NCBI GenBank assembly: GCA_945897825.1
Contig: CAMDGX010000018.1
Location: 1-59,904 of the forward strand
Direction of reading: 5' to 3'
DNA length: 59,904 nucleotides
From: Asaia bogorensis
Lineage (GTDB): Bacteria > Pseudomonadota > Alphaproteobacteria > Acetobacterales > Acetobacteraceae
Position numbers and translations under genes: made by a program. This document shows positions 46,134 through 55,365 of this stretch, one piece after another. The notes under the pieces were generated by a model that saw only the letters and a list, made by a program, of their open reading frames with translations, was not told the origin of the DNA and did no database searches. Each line of letters starts with the position of its first letter. Position 1 is the first letter of the stretch.

Positions 46134-47303
46134 TTACTTCGCCAGCTCCTGCTCGACGAGCGTGGCCCAGAAGCTGGCCCCGATCGGCAGGATGGCGTCG
46201 TTGAAATCGTATTTCGGGTGGTGGACCTGGGTGGTGAACCTGTCGCCATCGGCCTGGCCGATGCGCACGAAGCAGCCGGGGACGGCCTGGGCCATGTAGC
46301 TGAAATCCTCGCCGCCCATGGTCGGTGGGCGCTGGCGGATCACCTTGCCGTCGCCGAGCAATTTCGTGCCGGCGCGGGCGGCGCGGTCGGCGGCATCTTC
46401 GTTGTTCACCACCGGTGGGTAACCCCGTCGGTAGTCGATGACGGCGGTGGCGCCGTGGGCGGCGGCGGTGGCGTTGACGATCTGGGGGATCAGGCGCTCG
46501 ACCTCGTCCTGCACCTCGGGGCGCAGGGTGCGCACGGTGCCGGAGAGCATGGCGGTGTCGGGAATGACGTTGTGGGCGCTGCCGGCGTGGAACTGGGTGA
46601 CCGAGACGACGGCGCTGGCCAGCGGATCGGTACGGCGGGCGACGATGGATTGCAGGGCGAGGACGACGTGGCTGCCGACGACGACGGGGTCGATCGTCAT
46701 GTGCGGGCGCGCCGCGTGGCCGCCGCGGCCGGAGAGCGTGATGATGAAGCGATCCGATGCGGCCGACACGCTGCCGGCGACCGCCGTGATGGTGCCGACG
46801 GGCAGCGCCGTGTCGTTATGGGCGCCATAGACGCGCTCGCAGGGGAAGCGCTGGAACAGGCCTTCCTCGACCATGATGCGCCCGCCGCCGGCGTTCTCCT
46901 CGGCGGGCTGGAAGATGAAATGCACGGTGCCGTCGAAGTTGCGGGTTTCGGCGAGGTACTTGGCCGCGCCGAGCAGCATGGTGGTGTGGCCGTCGTGGCC
47001 GCAGGCGTGCATCCGGCCGGGGGTGGTGGATTTGTGCGCGAACTCGTTCTCCTCGGTCATCGGCAGGCAGTCCATGTCGGCGCGGATGCCGATGGAGCGG
47101 GACGAGGTGCCGACCTTCAGCGTGCCGACCAGGCCGGTGCCGGCCAGGCCGCGCGTCACCTCGATGCCCCAGGAGGCGAGCTTGTCGGCGACGACCTGGC
47201 TGGTGCGGTGTTCCTCCAGCCCCAGCTCGGGGTGGGCATGGAGGTCGCGGCGCCATTCGGTGAGGGTGTCGGCGTCGGCGGCGATGCGGTTGATGACGGG
47301 CAT
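46134..47303 (-). CDS. M20 family amidohydrolase
   Basis: A 389-residue metal-dependent hydrolase (amidohydrolase/carboxypeptidase clan). Motifs: RRDLHAHPELGLEEHRTS (about 18-35), ADMDCLPMTE with the metal Asp, HACGHDGHTTMLLGAAKYLA with the CGHDGH signature, then FQPAEENAGGGRIMVEEG with catalytic Glu and metal ligand, and the dimerisation-domain SGRGGHAARPH. Substrates of close relatives are N-acyl amino acids or hippurate. AGGAG-like purines precede the ATG at 47303. Divergent from frmA; element C abuts its stop codon. Confidence 0.92.
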   Translation of the reverse strand: MPVINRIAADADTLTEWRRDLHAHPELGLEEHRTSQVVADKLASWGIEVTRGLAGTGLVGTLKVGTSSRSIGIRADMDCLPMTEENEFAHKSTTPGRMHACGHDGHTTMLLGAAKYLAETRNFDGTVHFIFQPAEENAGGGRIMVEEGLFQRFPCERVYGAHNDTALPVGTITAVAGSVSAASDRFIITLSGRGGHAARPHMTIDPVVVGSHVVLALQSIVARRTDPLASAVVSVTQFHAGSAHNVIPDTAMLSGTVRTLRPEVQDEVERLIPQIVNATAAAHGATAVIDYRRGYPPVVNNEDAADRAARAGTKLLGDGKVIRQRPPTMGGEDFSYMAQAVPGCFVRIGQADGDRFTTQVHHPKYDFNDAILPIGASFWATLVEQELAK

Positions 47304-47418
47304 GGGGCACTCCGAGTTTCGGCTATGGGCGACCATAGCAGCCCGGCCCCGGCCTGCCAGTTGATCCGGCGCCGCGCCATCGGCAAATTGCGGCAACCGT
47401 TCCGCAGGAGCCCCGCCG

Positions 47419-48528
<1,110 letters not shown>

Positions 48529-48535
48529 GTTAGGT

Positions 48536-50239
48536 CTACCAAGACCGCACCCAAGGCTGGGCTCCGCCCAGACCCGCCAGGGGCCGAGCCCCTGGCCCCT
48601 CCTTTACCGAACTCTGCATCAAACCGAGAACCGCGGCGGCTGTTGTGGCTTCCTCGGGGGTTTTGGTGACGAGGCCAGCCGCCTGGAGGAGGTTTAGGAA
48701 GTTGCCGAGCAGTTCGATGCCGGGCGGGTCGTCTAGGTCGGTGGGCGGGGTGATGATGACCTTGTTGATGAGCGCGCGCGCTGCCTCGCGGGCTTCGGTT
48801 TGGTCAGGACCGGTCAGGGCGGCGCTGAGGTGGGTCAGCTTGGCGCGGTAGATGGCGACCATGTCGGTCGGGATTGTCGGCACTTGCGGGTGCGGCGTTG
48901 CCAGGGAGGCTGCCAGTTCGGCGCGGCGCGCTTGCAGGTCGCTCAGGCGGCGGGTGATGTCGGGGGCGCGGATGCCCTCGGCGAGGGCGTCGATGAGGTT
49001 GGCGATACGGCGGTCGGTGGTGTCGAGTTCGCGCTGGAGGTGGTCGGGATTGCCGGACGCCGCGGTGATCTGCTCGTGCCACGCCTCGGAAAAGGCGGCG
49101 GCGAAGCTGGCGAGCAGGTCGGGTTGCATCAGTTGGGCGCGCAAGGCGGCGACGACCTGGGCTTCGACGCGGGCATAACGCACCGAGGTTCGGTTGGAGC
49201 AGCCGTGGTCGCGGGCCAGCCGGCAGCTCAGGTAGTCCTTGCCGACGCGATGCAGGGTGCGCTCGCACACGCCACAGACGATCTTGCCGGTGAGCAGGTG
49301 GCGCGGGCGGCGGCACTCCCAGAAGCGGCCGAGCCGGGTGGGTCGGGTCGCAATGGTCGCGCGGGGTGCCGCCTCGGCGATCAGGCGGTCCTGGACGCGC
49401 TGCCAGGTCGGGGTGTCGAGGATCGCCAGGTGGGGCACCTCGCGGACGACCAGGTCTTCCGCCGGGTTCTCCTTGCGGACGCGGTAGCCGCCGGCAGGGT
49501 CCTTGAGGTTGTGGCGCCGGTTCCAAACGAGACGACCGACATAGAGCGCGTTGCGCAGGATGCCCTCGCCGCGCGTGGCCCTTCCGCGGATCGTATTGTC
49601 GGTCCAGACGCCGCCGTTGGGGCTGGGGATGCTGTCGGCATTCAGCGCCCGGGCGATTTGGCGCGGGGAGTGCCCGGCCGCGTAGTCGGTGAAGATGCGG
49701 CGGACGATGGCGGCCTGCTCCGGGTCGATTTCGCGCAGGCCGCGGTCGGGCTCGCCGTCGGGACCGAGGCGGCGGACGATGCGATAGCCGTAGGGCACGG
49801 TGCCGGTGCCGCGCCCCTGGAGGATGCGGCCCTCGAGGCCGCGGCGGGTCTTGGCGGCGAGGTCCTTGAGGTAGAGGGCGCCCATGGTGCCCTTGAGGCC
49901 GATATGGAGCTCGGAGATCTCGCCCTCGGTCAGGGTGACGACGCGCACGCCGGCGAAGACGGTCAGTTTGTGGAAGGCGGCGATGTGCTCCATGTCGCGA
50001 CTGATGCGATCGAGGCTTTCTGTCAGCACGATGTCGATGCCGCCCTGGCGCAGGCGGGCGAGCATGGCCTGGTAGCCCGGACGCAGGGTGGTGGCGCCGG
50101 AGAGGGCGGCATCGGTGTAGGTCTCGGCAACGGTCCAGCCCTCGCGATCCGCGCGCTGCTGGCACAGGCGCAACTGGTCCTCAATCGAGGCCTCGCGCTG
50201 GGCGTCGGAGGAGTAGCGGGCGTAGAGAGCGATTCGCAT
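48536..50239 (-). CDS. Large serine recombinase (resolvase/invertase N-terminal domain)
   Basis: A 567-residue site-specific recombinase. N-terminal catalytic domain: RIALYARYSSDAQREASIED with the nucleophile Ser near residue 10-11, LTESLDRISRDMEHIAAFHK and the conserved Arg residues. Then the recombinase domain, a zinc-ribbon with CGVCERTLHRVGK...C...GC, and a coiled-coil stretch (LQRELDTTDRRIANLIDALA). The last about 20 codons (GARPLAGLGGAQPWVRSW) are encoded by the GC-rich double-hairpin repeat at 48557-48595, so the original end was probably lost. The ATG at 50239 is chosen over a GTG at 50248. Confidence 0.92.
   Translation of the reverse strand: MRIALYARYSSDAQREASIEDQLRLCQQRADREGWTVAETYTDAALSGATTLRPGYQAMLARLRQGGIDIVLTESLDRISRDMEHIAAFHKLTVFAGVRVVTLTEGEISELHIGLKGTMGALYLKDLAAKTRRGLEGRILQGRGTGTVPYGYRIVRRLGPDGEPDRGLREIDPEQAAIVRRIFTDYAAGHSPRQIARALNADSIPSPNGGVWTDNTIRGRATRGEGILRNALYVGRLVWNRRHNLKDPAGGYRVRKENPAEDLVVREVPHLAILDTPTWQRVQDRLIAEAAPRATIATRPTRLGRFWECRRPRHLLTGKIVCGVCERTLHRVGKDYLSCRLARDHGCSNRTSVRYARVEAQVVAALRAQLMQPDLLASFAAAFSEAWHEQITAASGNPDHLQRELDTTDRRIANLIDALAEGIRAPDITRRLSDLQARRAELAASLATPHPQVPTIPTDMVAIYRAKLTHLSAALTGPDQTEAREAARALINKVIITPPTDLDDPPGIELLGNFLNLLQAAGLVTKTPEEATTAAAVLGLMQSSVKEGPGARPLAGLGGAQPWVRSW
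48557..48595. repeat. GC-rich double hairpin at the left edge of the recombinase island
   Basis: CTGGGC-tcc-GCCCAG (48557-48571) followed by CCAGGGGC-cga-GCCCCTGG (48577-48595). This is nearly the reverse complement of the pair at 36039-36076. It could terminate frmA, and it also encodes the last codons of the recombinase. Confidence 0.75.
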
Positions 50240-50244
50240 TGGTA

Positions 50245-50255
50245 TCACGACCTAG
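50245..50255. repeat. 11-bp direct repeat, left copy
   Basis: TCACGACCTAG, identical to 54375-54385. It lies 6 nt upstream of the serine recombinase start and, with its partner, brackets the tyrosine-recombinase module. Candidate attachment core, target duplication or shared regulatory site. Confidence 0.55.
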
Positions 50256-50369
50256 TTGGTGTCAAGCGGGAGGTTTGCTTCGCGGGAGACAGCGGCACCG
50301 GCCACTCCCTCGCGCGATGGGGGGCAAGCGGCGGGCATACCGGCTCGGAGCGCCAGTCAGGGACCGATC

Positions 50370-51821
50370 TCATTGGTCGGACTCCCAGCCGAAGGCGCGG
50401 CCGGCGAGACCACGGTGCTCGGCACGGGACTTGTCCAGGGATGTGCCAAATTTCTCCGCCACGTCGGCCTGGGTCGCGCGGTTGTAGTGCTGCTCGACCA
50501 TGGGCCCCGAGATGCCCAGTACCGCCGCCGCCACCCCGGGATGGGCCGGGTCCTTCAACGGCGTGCTTGTGCCCAGGGCGTGGCGGAAGCGGTGCGGACC
50601 GAACCCCTGGCCGAAGGTTTCCTTGGATTTGCGCTGGATCATGTCGCTGATCTCGCCCTTCGACAGCGCCTCGCCGTACTGGTTGACCCAGAACCAGCCA
50701 TGATCCTGGCCTGTGATCAGTTCCGCCCGCACCACGGCGATGTAGTGGCCGATGGCCGCTGTCAGACCCACCGGCGTATCGTATTCGAGGTGCCGACCGG
50801 TCTTGATGTCCTCATGGGCAAAGACCAGGCGATAGGCGCTGCCGTTGCGCAGGACGGACTCACCCAGGCGCAGGCTGGCCATCGATGTCACGCGCGGGGC
50901 GCGGGCGGCAAAGAGCGCGATCAGCAGGCCGTTGCGATATTTGATCCGCCGGTGCTCGGGATCATCCTCCTGGGGCGCATCCTGCATCATCGATAGCCCC
51001 CACTCGTAGAGCACCTTGCTGTCGATGATTCGGATGGGCTTGGGCACGATCGGCAGCAGCGATGCCAGCGAGCGGCCGCGGGGCGAGGTCAGCCAGCGGA
51101 AGTCCGCCTCGGGGTGCATGATCCGCATCGCCTGGCGCAGCTCGGACATCCTTTGGATGACGCTGGCGTTCGACTGGCTGCCGCGCAGGCAGGCGAAGTA
51201 GGCGCGGACATTGGCGGGCGTGACGCGCGCGGCCGGTGCGATCTCCCGGTCGAGCAAGCCATTCTCCGTCAGGAACACCAGCCAGCGGCGGTAGCCGGTG
51301 ATGATCGACTTCAAGGTCGCCGGCCGTATCTTCGAGGCGTAGTTCGGCTCGTCCAGCAAATCGCCCGTGATCAGGCCGCGTTCCCACAGCTGCCGGTCGA
51401 TCACCGGCCAGATCGCCCATAGATTGTGCGACCGTTCGGTCTCCCGCAGAACGTGCTTTAGCAATGTACGAGGATGAAGCCATGTGAAGCTGCTCTGCGG
51501 AGCAAGGATCCGCAGCGCCAGCTCCAGTTGGCACAAGCGTCTGTAGGCGGTCCTCGTACTCTTCCCTCGCACGTGGAGCGCTGCAATGAAGCGGCTGACC
51601 GCACCAGATGTGACACGGTTCGCCGGATGCAAACGGTGGTCGAGAAGGCCGTGTTCGGCCAGTACGCTGAGCCAGCAGCCGTACCCGTCGCCGATCGCGT
51701 CAAGCATCTTCGGCTTCAGGCTCGTGGCATAGGCACTGGTCAGACCGGCCGCCCACAGCCAGCGGTCGGTCTCGGGCCACGCGCCGAGCGGGACGATCCG
51801 GCGAGGCAAGGGCGCGCGCAT
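50370..51821 (-). CDS. Tyrosine recombinase/integrase family protein (second of pair)
   Basis: A 483-residue protein with a C-terminal phage-integrase-like domain. Candidate catalytic residues: Arg in LIALFAARAPRVTSMASLR, the box-II HxxR in GPHRFRHALGTS, and the nucleophile Tyr in MVEQHYNRATQ. The N-terminal part has two similar helical SAM-like stretches (about 30-100 and 150-215). Its ATG overlaps the stop of the upstream recombinase by one base (TGATG), so both are made together. The overlap pattern recalls Tn554-like and recombinase-in-trio elements. Confidence 0.85.
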   Translation of the reverse strand: MRAPLPRRIVPLGAWPETDRWLWAAGLTSAYATSLKPKMLDAIGDGYGCWLSVLAEHGLLDHRLHPANRVTSGAVSRFIAALHVRGKSTRTAYRRLCQLELALRILAPQSSFTWLHPRTLLKHVLRETERSHNLWAIWPVIDRQLWERGLITGDLLDEPNYASKIRPATLKSIITGYRRWLVFLTENGLLDREIAPAARVTPANVRAYFACLRGSQSNASVIQRMSELRQAMRIMHPEADFRWLTSPRGRSLASLLPIVPKPIRIIDSKVLYEWGLSMMQDAPQEDDPEHRRIKYRNGLLIALFAARAPRVTSMASLRLGESVLRNGSAYRLVFAHEDIKTGRHLEYDTPVGLTAAIGHYIAVVRAELITGQDHGWFWVNQYGEALSKGEISDMIQRKSKETFGQGFGPHRFRHALGTSTPLKDPAHPGVAAAVLGISGPMVEQHYNRATQADVAEKFGTSLDKSRAEHRGLAGRAFGWESDQ

Positions 51822-53650
51822 CAGCGGATCCCCCGCGGCGGCTTAGAGGGGCCGCGACGCTCGCGATAGGCCTGCTGGGCCATATGGCGCAGGGCATGGC
51901 GGTCGCGCAGGACGGTGGCGTCGAAGTGCTTGGCCGCCGAGTCGGCCTCCAGTCCGACATAATAGCGGATGGTCATGTCAATGCTGGCATGGCCGAGCAC
52001 CTGGCGGACGATCTCGTACTGCCCCGGGTTCATGCGCAGGAAGTTCCAGGCGGAGAAGTGGCGGGCGAGATGGACGTTGAACTCGACGCCGATGGCCTGC
52101 GTGACCTTGCCGGCCAACCACTCGCCGAGGTGCTGGGCCGAGCGGATGGTGGTGCCGGTCCCGAAGAGGTAGGGGTTGCCGGGCTCCACGAGATGCGGGC
52201 GGTGGCGCGTCAGGAAGTGCTCGATCAGCCGTGCACTCTCTTTCGGCAGCTCCCACTCGATCGGCGTATTGTTCTTGACCTCGTCGGCGCTGATCAGGAG
52301 GTGCGTCAGGGCCCTCAGACGAGGATCGGGCCGATAGAGGTGCCGGTCGACCCGAAGTTCGGCCAGGTTCTTGCGGCGCATCGGGCAGACCAACAGGATC
52401 TCCATCGCCACGGCATACATGGCCAGCCGGGCGGCGGCCGGCGGTGACAGCGCCGGGTCGGCGGCGCGGCGCATCAGTTCCCGTGGGAACCAGAGCAGCA
52501 TGGCGCGCGCCCGCGGCTCCATCAGCGCCCGCAGCCGGCGCATGTTCTTCTCGGTCAAGCCGGTGGGAGCGGGCATCTTGATCCGCTTGCCCCAGGTCGC
52601 GATCGCCGAGATTTCAGCCTCGGGCAGGCGACAATGGTCGCGCGCGACCAGCAGCAGGGTCTGGGCGATGCGGCTGGCCATCGGGCTGGGCTTGCCGCCG
52701 CGGACGCGGTTGAGGAAGTAGCGCATGATCGTCTTGACCCGCTCGGGCGGATGGACGAGGTCGCGCAGGCTGGTGACCTGGGTCTGCGCTACGCCGGTGA
52801 TCACGAGCGCGCCGGCGGCGCAGCGGATCATCCACACGCGGCTGGTGATCGAAGCCGGGCGGAGCGGACGCTGGAAGCGAGATGCACGCCCGTCATCCTC
52901 GCCGAATATGTCGTCCGCGAAGATGTCGTCGAGGTTGGTGCCGCGCAGGCGCTCGACATAGCGGTCGACGTCCTGCTGGAAGGAGGCGGGGTAGGTGGAA
53001 AGCGGGAACGAGTATCGGTCCGTGCGGTCGGTGCGGATCAGCGGCTGCCCCGGCCAGTGCGGCACGGTCTGGCAGGCCCAGTTCCAGTTCGTGGCGGCCT
53101 GGCAGGCACGAGCGGCCGGATCGGCGCACAGGGTGCGGGTGGCGCAGCGTTCCTGATAGGCGGCCAGGGTGGCGCCGTCGGCGTCTTCGGGGGCGATCTC
53201 CTCCGTGTCGAGGAAGCGCAGGAAGTCGATGACGGCACGCTGCCGCTCGGCCGGAAGGAGGTCGCGGCAGGTGATGAGCTTGGCCGAGCGCAGGTCGTCG
53301 CCGCGGTTGTCCGGCTCATGCTCGCCGAGGCGGCGGAGAATGGCGCGCAGTTCGCTGCACAGGCTGTACATCCGGCCCTGCGACAGGCCGAACGTGGCCG
53401 GTGCGGCCTGCAGCAGGCGGCTGAGGCTCTGGCAGTTCAACTGGGTCTGCGCCGCAGCGAAGATGGTGTCGTGCGCCGGGGCCAGGGCGCGGGCCGCGGT
53501 GGCCAGGGCCGTCTTGAACTTCTGCAACCTGCCGGCCGGCAGGTCCGTCCAGCCGGCGACGATCCGCATGGCGTCGGCGATCGTCATTGACGTGTTCACG
53601 GGCGTGTCCGTGGTAGGGTCGATGAGGATAGTCTGCGTAACGACATTCAT
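51821..53650 (-). CDS. Tyrosine recombinase/integrase family protein (first of pair)
   Basis: A 609-residue protein. C-terminal catalytic domain: Arg in CPMRRKNLAELRVD, His-x-x-Arg in NVHLARHFSAWNFL, nucleophile Tyr in SIDMTIRYYVGLEADSA. The N-terminal 250 residues are a large helical region with core-binding character. The ATG at 53650 is preferred to 53710, since the 20 extra codons would be read through two tandem 10-bp repeats and look non-coding. Size is close to TnpB of Tn554-like elements. Coupled by TGATG to the second recombinase. Confidence 0.83.
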   Translation of the reverse strand: MNVVTQTILIDPTTDTPVNTSMTIADAMRIVAGWTDLPAGRLQKFKTALATAARALAPAHDTIFAAAQTQLNCQSLSRLLQAAPATFGLSQGRMYSLCSELRAILRRLGEHEPDNRGDDLRSAKLITCRDLLPAERQRAVIDFLRFLDTEEIAPEDADGATLAAYQERCATRTLCADPAARACQAATNWNWACQTVPHWPGQPLIRTDRTDRYSFPLSTYPASFQQDVDRYVERLRGTNLDDIFADDIFGEDDGRASRFQRPLRPASITSRVWMIRCAAGALVITGVAQTQVTSLRDLVHPPERVKTIMRYFLNRVRGGKPSPMASRIAQTLLLVARDHCRLPEAEISAIATWGKRIKMPAPTGLTEKNMRRLRALMEPRARAMLLWFPRELMRRAADPALSPPAAARLAMYAVAMEILLVCPMRRKNLAELRVDRHLYRPDPRLRALTHLLISADEVKNNTPIEWELPKESARLIEHFLTRHRPHLVEPGNPYLFGTGTTIRSAQHLGEWLAGKVTQAIGVEFNVHLARHFSAWNFLRMNPGQYEIVRQVLGHASIDMTIRYYVGLEADSAAKHFDATVLRDRHALRHMAQQAYRERRGPSKPPRGIR

Positions 53651-53667
53651 GGCTTGCTGGTCCGATT

Positions 53668-53692
53668 GGCAAGGTGTGGCAAGGTGTGGCAA
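53668..53692. repeat. Tandem 10-bp repeats before the tyrosine recombinase pair
   Basis: GGCAAGGTGT occurs at 53668-53677 and 53678-53687, followed by a partial third unit GGCAA (53688-53692). It lies 18-42 nt upstream of the first tyrosine recombinase start. Possible binding site for the adjacent HTH protein or for a recombinase. Confidence 0.7.
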
Positions 53693-53803
53693 TTTCCAAG
53701 AGCATACCATGTTTTTTGGGCTTGAGAGACACGGCAGTGATTTTGGAATGGTCAGCTAGTGCTTTGATTCTGGTTGTGCTGGACTATCGAATGGCAATTT
53801 CCA

Positions 53804-54145
53804 CTATCCTTCCGGCCAATCCATTTTATCAGGCATCAGCGCGATGAGCTGAGCCTCTGACACGAAGACCGCATTGCCGATCTTGATGGCCTTCAGGCGA
53901 CGGGTGGCGATCCAGTGGCGGATCGTGCGCGGCTTGCGGCCGAACGTCGCGGCCACCTCGGCGATCGAGTAGTAGCGCGGCAGCTTTCGCGCCTGGCTGC
54001 CCTGCGACACCTCGGCAGGGGCCTTTGCAACGTCAGGCGCCGGCGTCTCGATCACCATCAGCGGCACCTGATCGTGCTCGGTCGGGGTTGGCTCGTCCTC
54101 GCTGGAGAACAACGGCAGGCTGGCCTGGCTGGGGTCGTCAATCAT
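53804..54145 (-). CDS. Excisionase-like HTH protein (MerR-type helix-turn-helix)
   Basis: A 113-residue DNA-binding protein. The first 55 residues are acidic and Pro-rich; the C-terminal half carries a HTH_17/excisionase domain: PRYYSIAEVAATFGRKPRTI then RHWIATRRLKAIKIGNAVFV with the wing SEAQL. AGGAG lies 7 nt before the ATG at 54145. It overlaps the small ORF upstream by 8 nt and precedes the recombinase pair by 153 nt, so it is likely the recombination directionality factor or module regulator; that role is inferred. Confidence 0.8.
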   Translation of the reverse strand: MIDDPSQASLPLFSSEDEPTPTEHDQVPLMVIETPAPDVAKAPAEVSQGSQARKLPRYYSIAEVAATFGRKPRTIRHWIATRRLKAIKIGNAVFVSEAQLIALMPDKMDWPEG

Positions 54146-54359
54146 CGTGAGGCTCCTGGAAGGACGCAGGGTCCGGTGGTGTCGTCCACGCCTGTGCCGC
54201 TGCCTGCCGGCCGAGCGCGCGGGCCAGTGCGTGCAGGGCCGCCTGTCTGACCGCCGCGGCGCGCGCGCCGGCGTCGCCTGCAGTGGTCACGACTGTGACT
54301 GACGCAGGTTTGCCGGCGGGTATGGAGGCTGGAGTCGGCGATGTGGGCGTCTTCGACAT
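54138..54359 (-). CDS. Small ORF upstream of the excisionase-like gene
   Basis: A 73-residue Ala/Thr/Pro-rich protein (SVTVVTTAGDAGARAAAVRQ, AALHALARALGRQAAAQAWT). It overlaps the HTH gene by 8 nt (ATGATTGA), which supports translation. The GAGGGG purine run touches the ATG at 54359, so spacing is poor and the real start may be internal. No family is recognised. Confidence 0.45.
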   Translation of the reverse strand: MSKTPTSPTPASIPAGKPASVTVVTTAGDAGARAAAVRQAALHALARALGRQAAAQAWTTPPDPASFQEPHDD

Positions 54360-54374
54360 CCCCTCTAATTGCCG

Positions 54375-54385
54375 TCACGACCTAG
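54375..54385. repeat. 11-bp direct repeat, right copy
   Basis: TCACGACCTAG, identical to 50245-50255, just upstream of the small ORF at the right end of the tyrosine-recombinase module. Confidence 0.55.
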
Positions 54386-54487
54386 GTTTTGGACTACGGG
54401 GCGATGCCAGATTCTGCCGTCATCTTGTCTAGGATGGGATTCTAAAATCGGCTAAAATTAGGATAACACCTACGATAAGGGCCAACC

Positions 54488-55180
54488 ATGTCGCGGTTCA
54501 CGCAACGCAAGGCATTGATTCTTCTCGCGGCAACCGAGTTGATGGCGCGGCGGGGGTACGAGGCGACGACGATCGCAGAGGTGGCGAAGGCCGCTGGGGC
54601 GAGCGTCGGGAGTGTCACCAATTTTTTCGGCTCGAAGGCGCGCCTGGCGTTCGACGTGTGCGAATAGGTGGCGGCGGGTCTGGTGCGCGGCGTCGGCGAA
54701 GCCCTCGAGAGGAGCGCGTTGGACCCCCGGAAAGCCATAGAGGAGGCGATCGCGGCCTGTCTTGCCTGGCAGGTTGCGAATGCCGAGCAGGCCGGCCTGC
54801 TGCAGGAACTGGCAGCGGTCCGGGTCGGTGGTCGCAGAGCGGCAGACGTGACCCTGATCCGGTTGAGCGCAGTTGTGGCGCAGTGGGCTATGCCGCAGAT
54901 TGAAGCCGGCCGCCTGCCCGCGGTGGATCCTACCGAACTCTTTGCTCTGATCTTCGGCCCGGCGCTGGTGATTGCGTCGCTGAGGGCCGCCGAGCGCCCG
55001 GAGGAAATCGACCCGCAGGCGCTGGCCCGGCACTTGGCATCCCAGGTCTGCGCGGCGTTGTGGCGAGAAGGGGCATCTGCCGGATCGGCCGGAGGTTTGG
55101 ACGGGCACCGGAAGGTGGCGAAACGTGCTCCGTCGGTCCACATCCCATCGTCTCAGCAGTTGCTCCTGTCCGGCGTGTAG
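54488..55180 (+). pseudogene. TetR-family regulator interrupted by in-frame TAG
   Basis: Codons 1-59 form a complete TetR HTH: RKALILLAATELMARRGYEA, then TTIAEVAKAAGASVGSVTNF and FGSKARLAFDVCE. A TAG follows at 54665-54667, after which the same frame continues for 170 codons with a TetR-like helical C-terminal domain (GLVRGVGEALERSALDPRKA, PTELFALIFGPALVIASLRA). The join would restore a normal-length regulator. AAGGG lies 6 nt before the ATG at 54488. A GTG immediately after the TAG could allow separate translation of the C-terminal part. Probably a nonsense-mutated pseudogene (CAG to TAG is the simplest change). Confidence 0.8.
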
Positions 55181-55326
55181 CAACAGCCTTCACCGATTGT
55201 GCCGGCTCGCGGGCCAGGACCGTTTCGACGCCTCCTTTGCTGGCTCGGCAGAGCATCTCACGATCGCCACCGGTGCCTGGTTGGATCCCAGCGCAGGATC
55301 TCTTGCGATCGGAGCGGTTGGCGGAT

Positions 55327-55342
55327 ATAGGCTGTTTCCTAT
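55327..55342. promoter_or_regulatory. Inverted repeat before the S24-like repressor
   Basis: ATAGG (55327-55331) and CCTAT (55338-55342) with a 6-nt spacer, 23 nt before the TTG start. Candidate operator for autoregulation by the downstream LexA-like protein. Confidence 0.4.
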
Positions 55343-55365
55343 CACAAGACCAAGGGAGACGCACA

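Noticed and set aside
53651-53710. Upstream ATG (53710) for the first tyrosine recombinase
   Set aside because: The 20 added codons pass through tandem 10-bp repeats and have no good ribosome-binding site.
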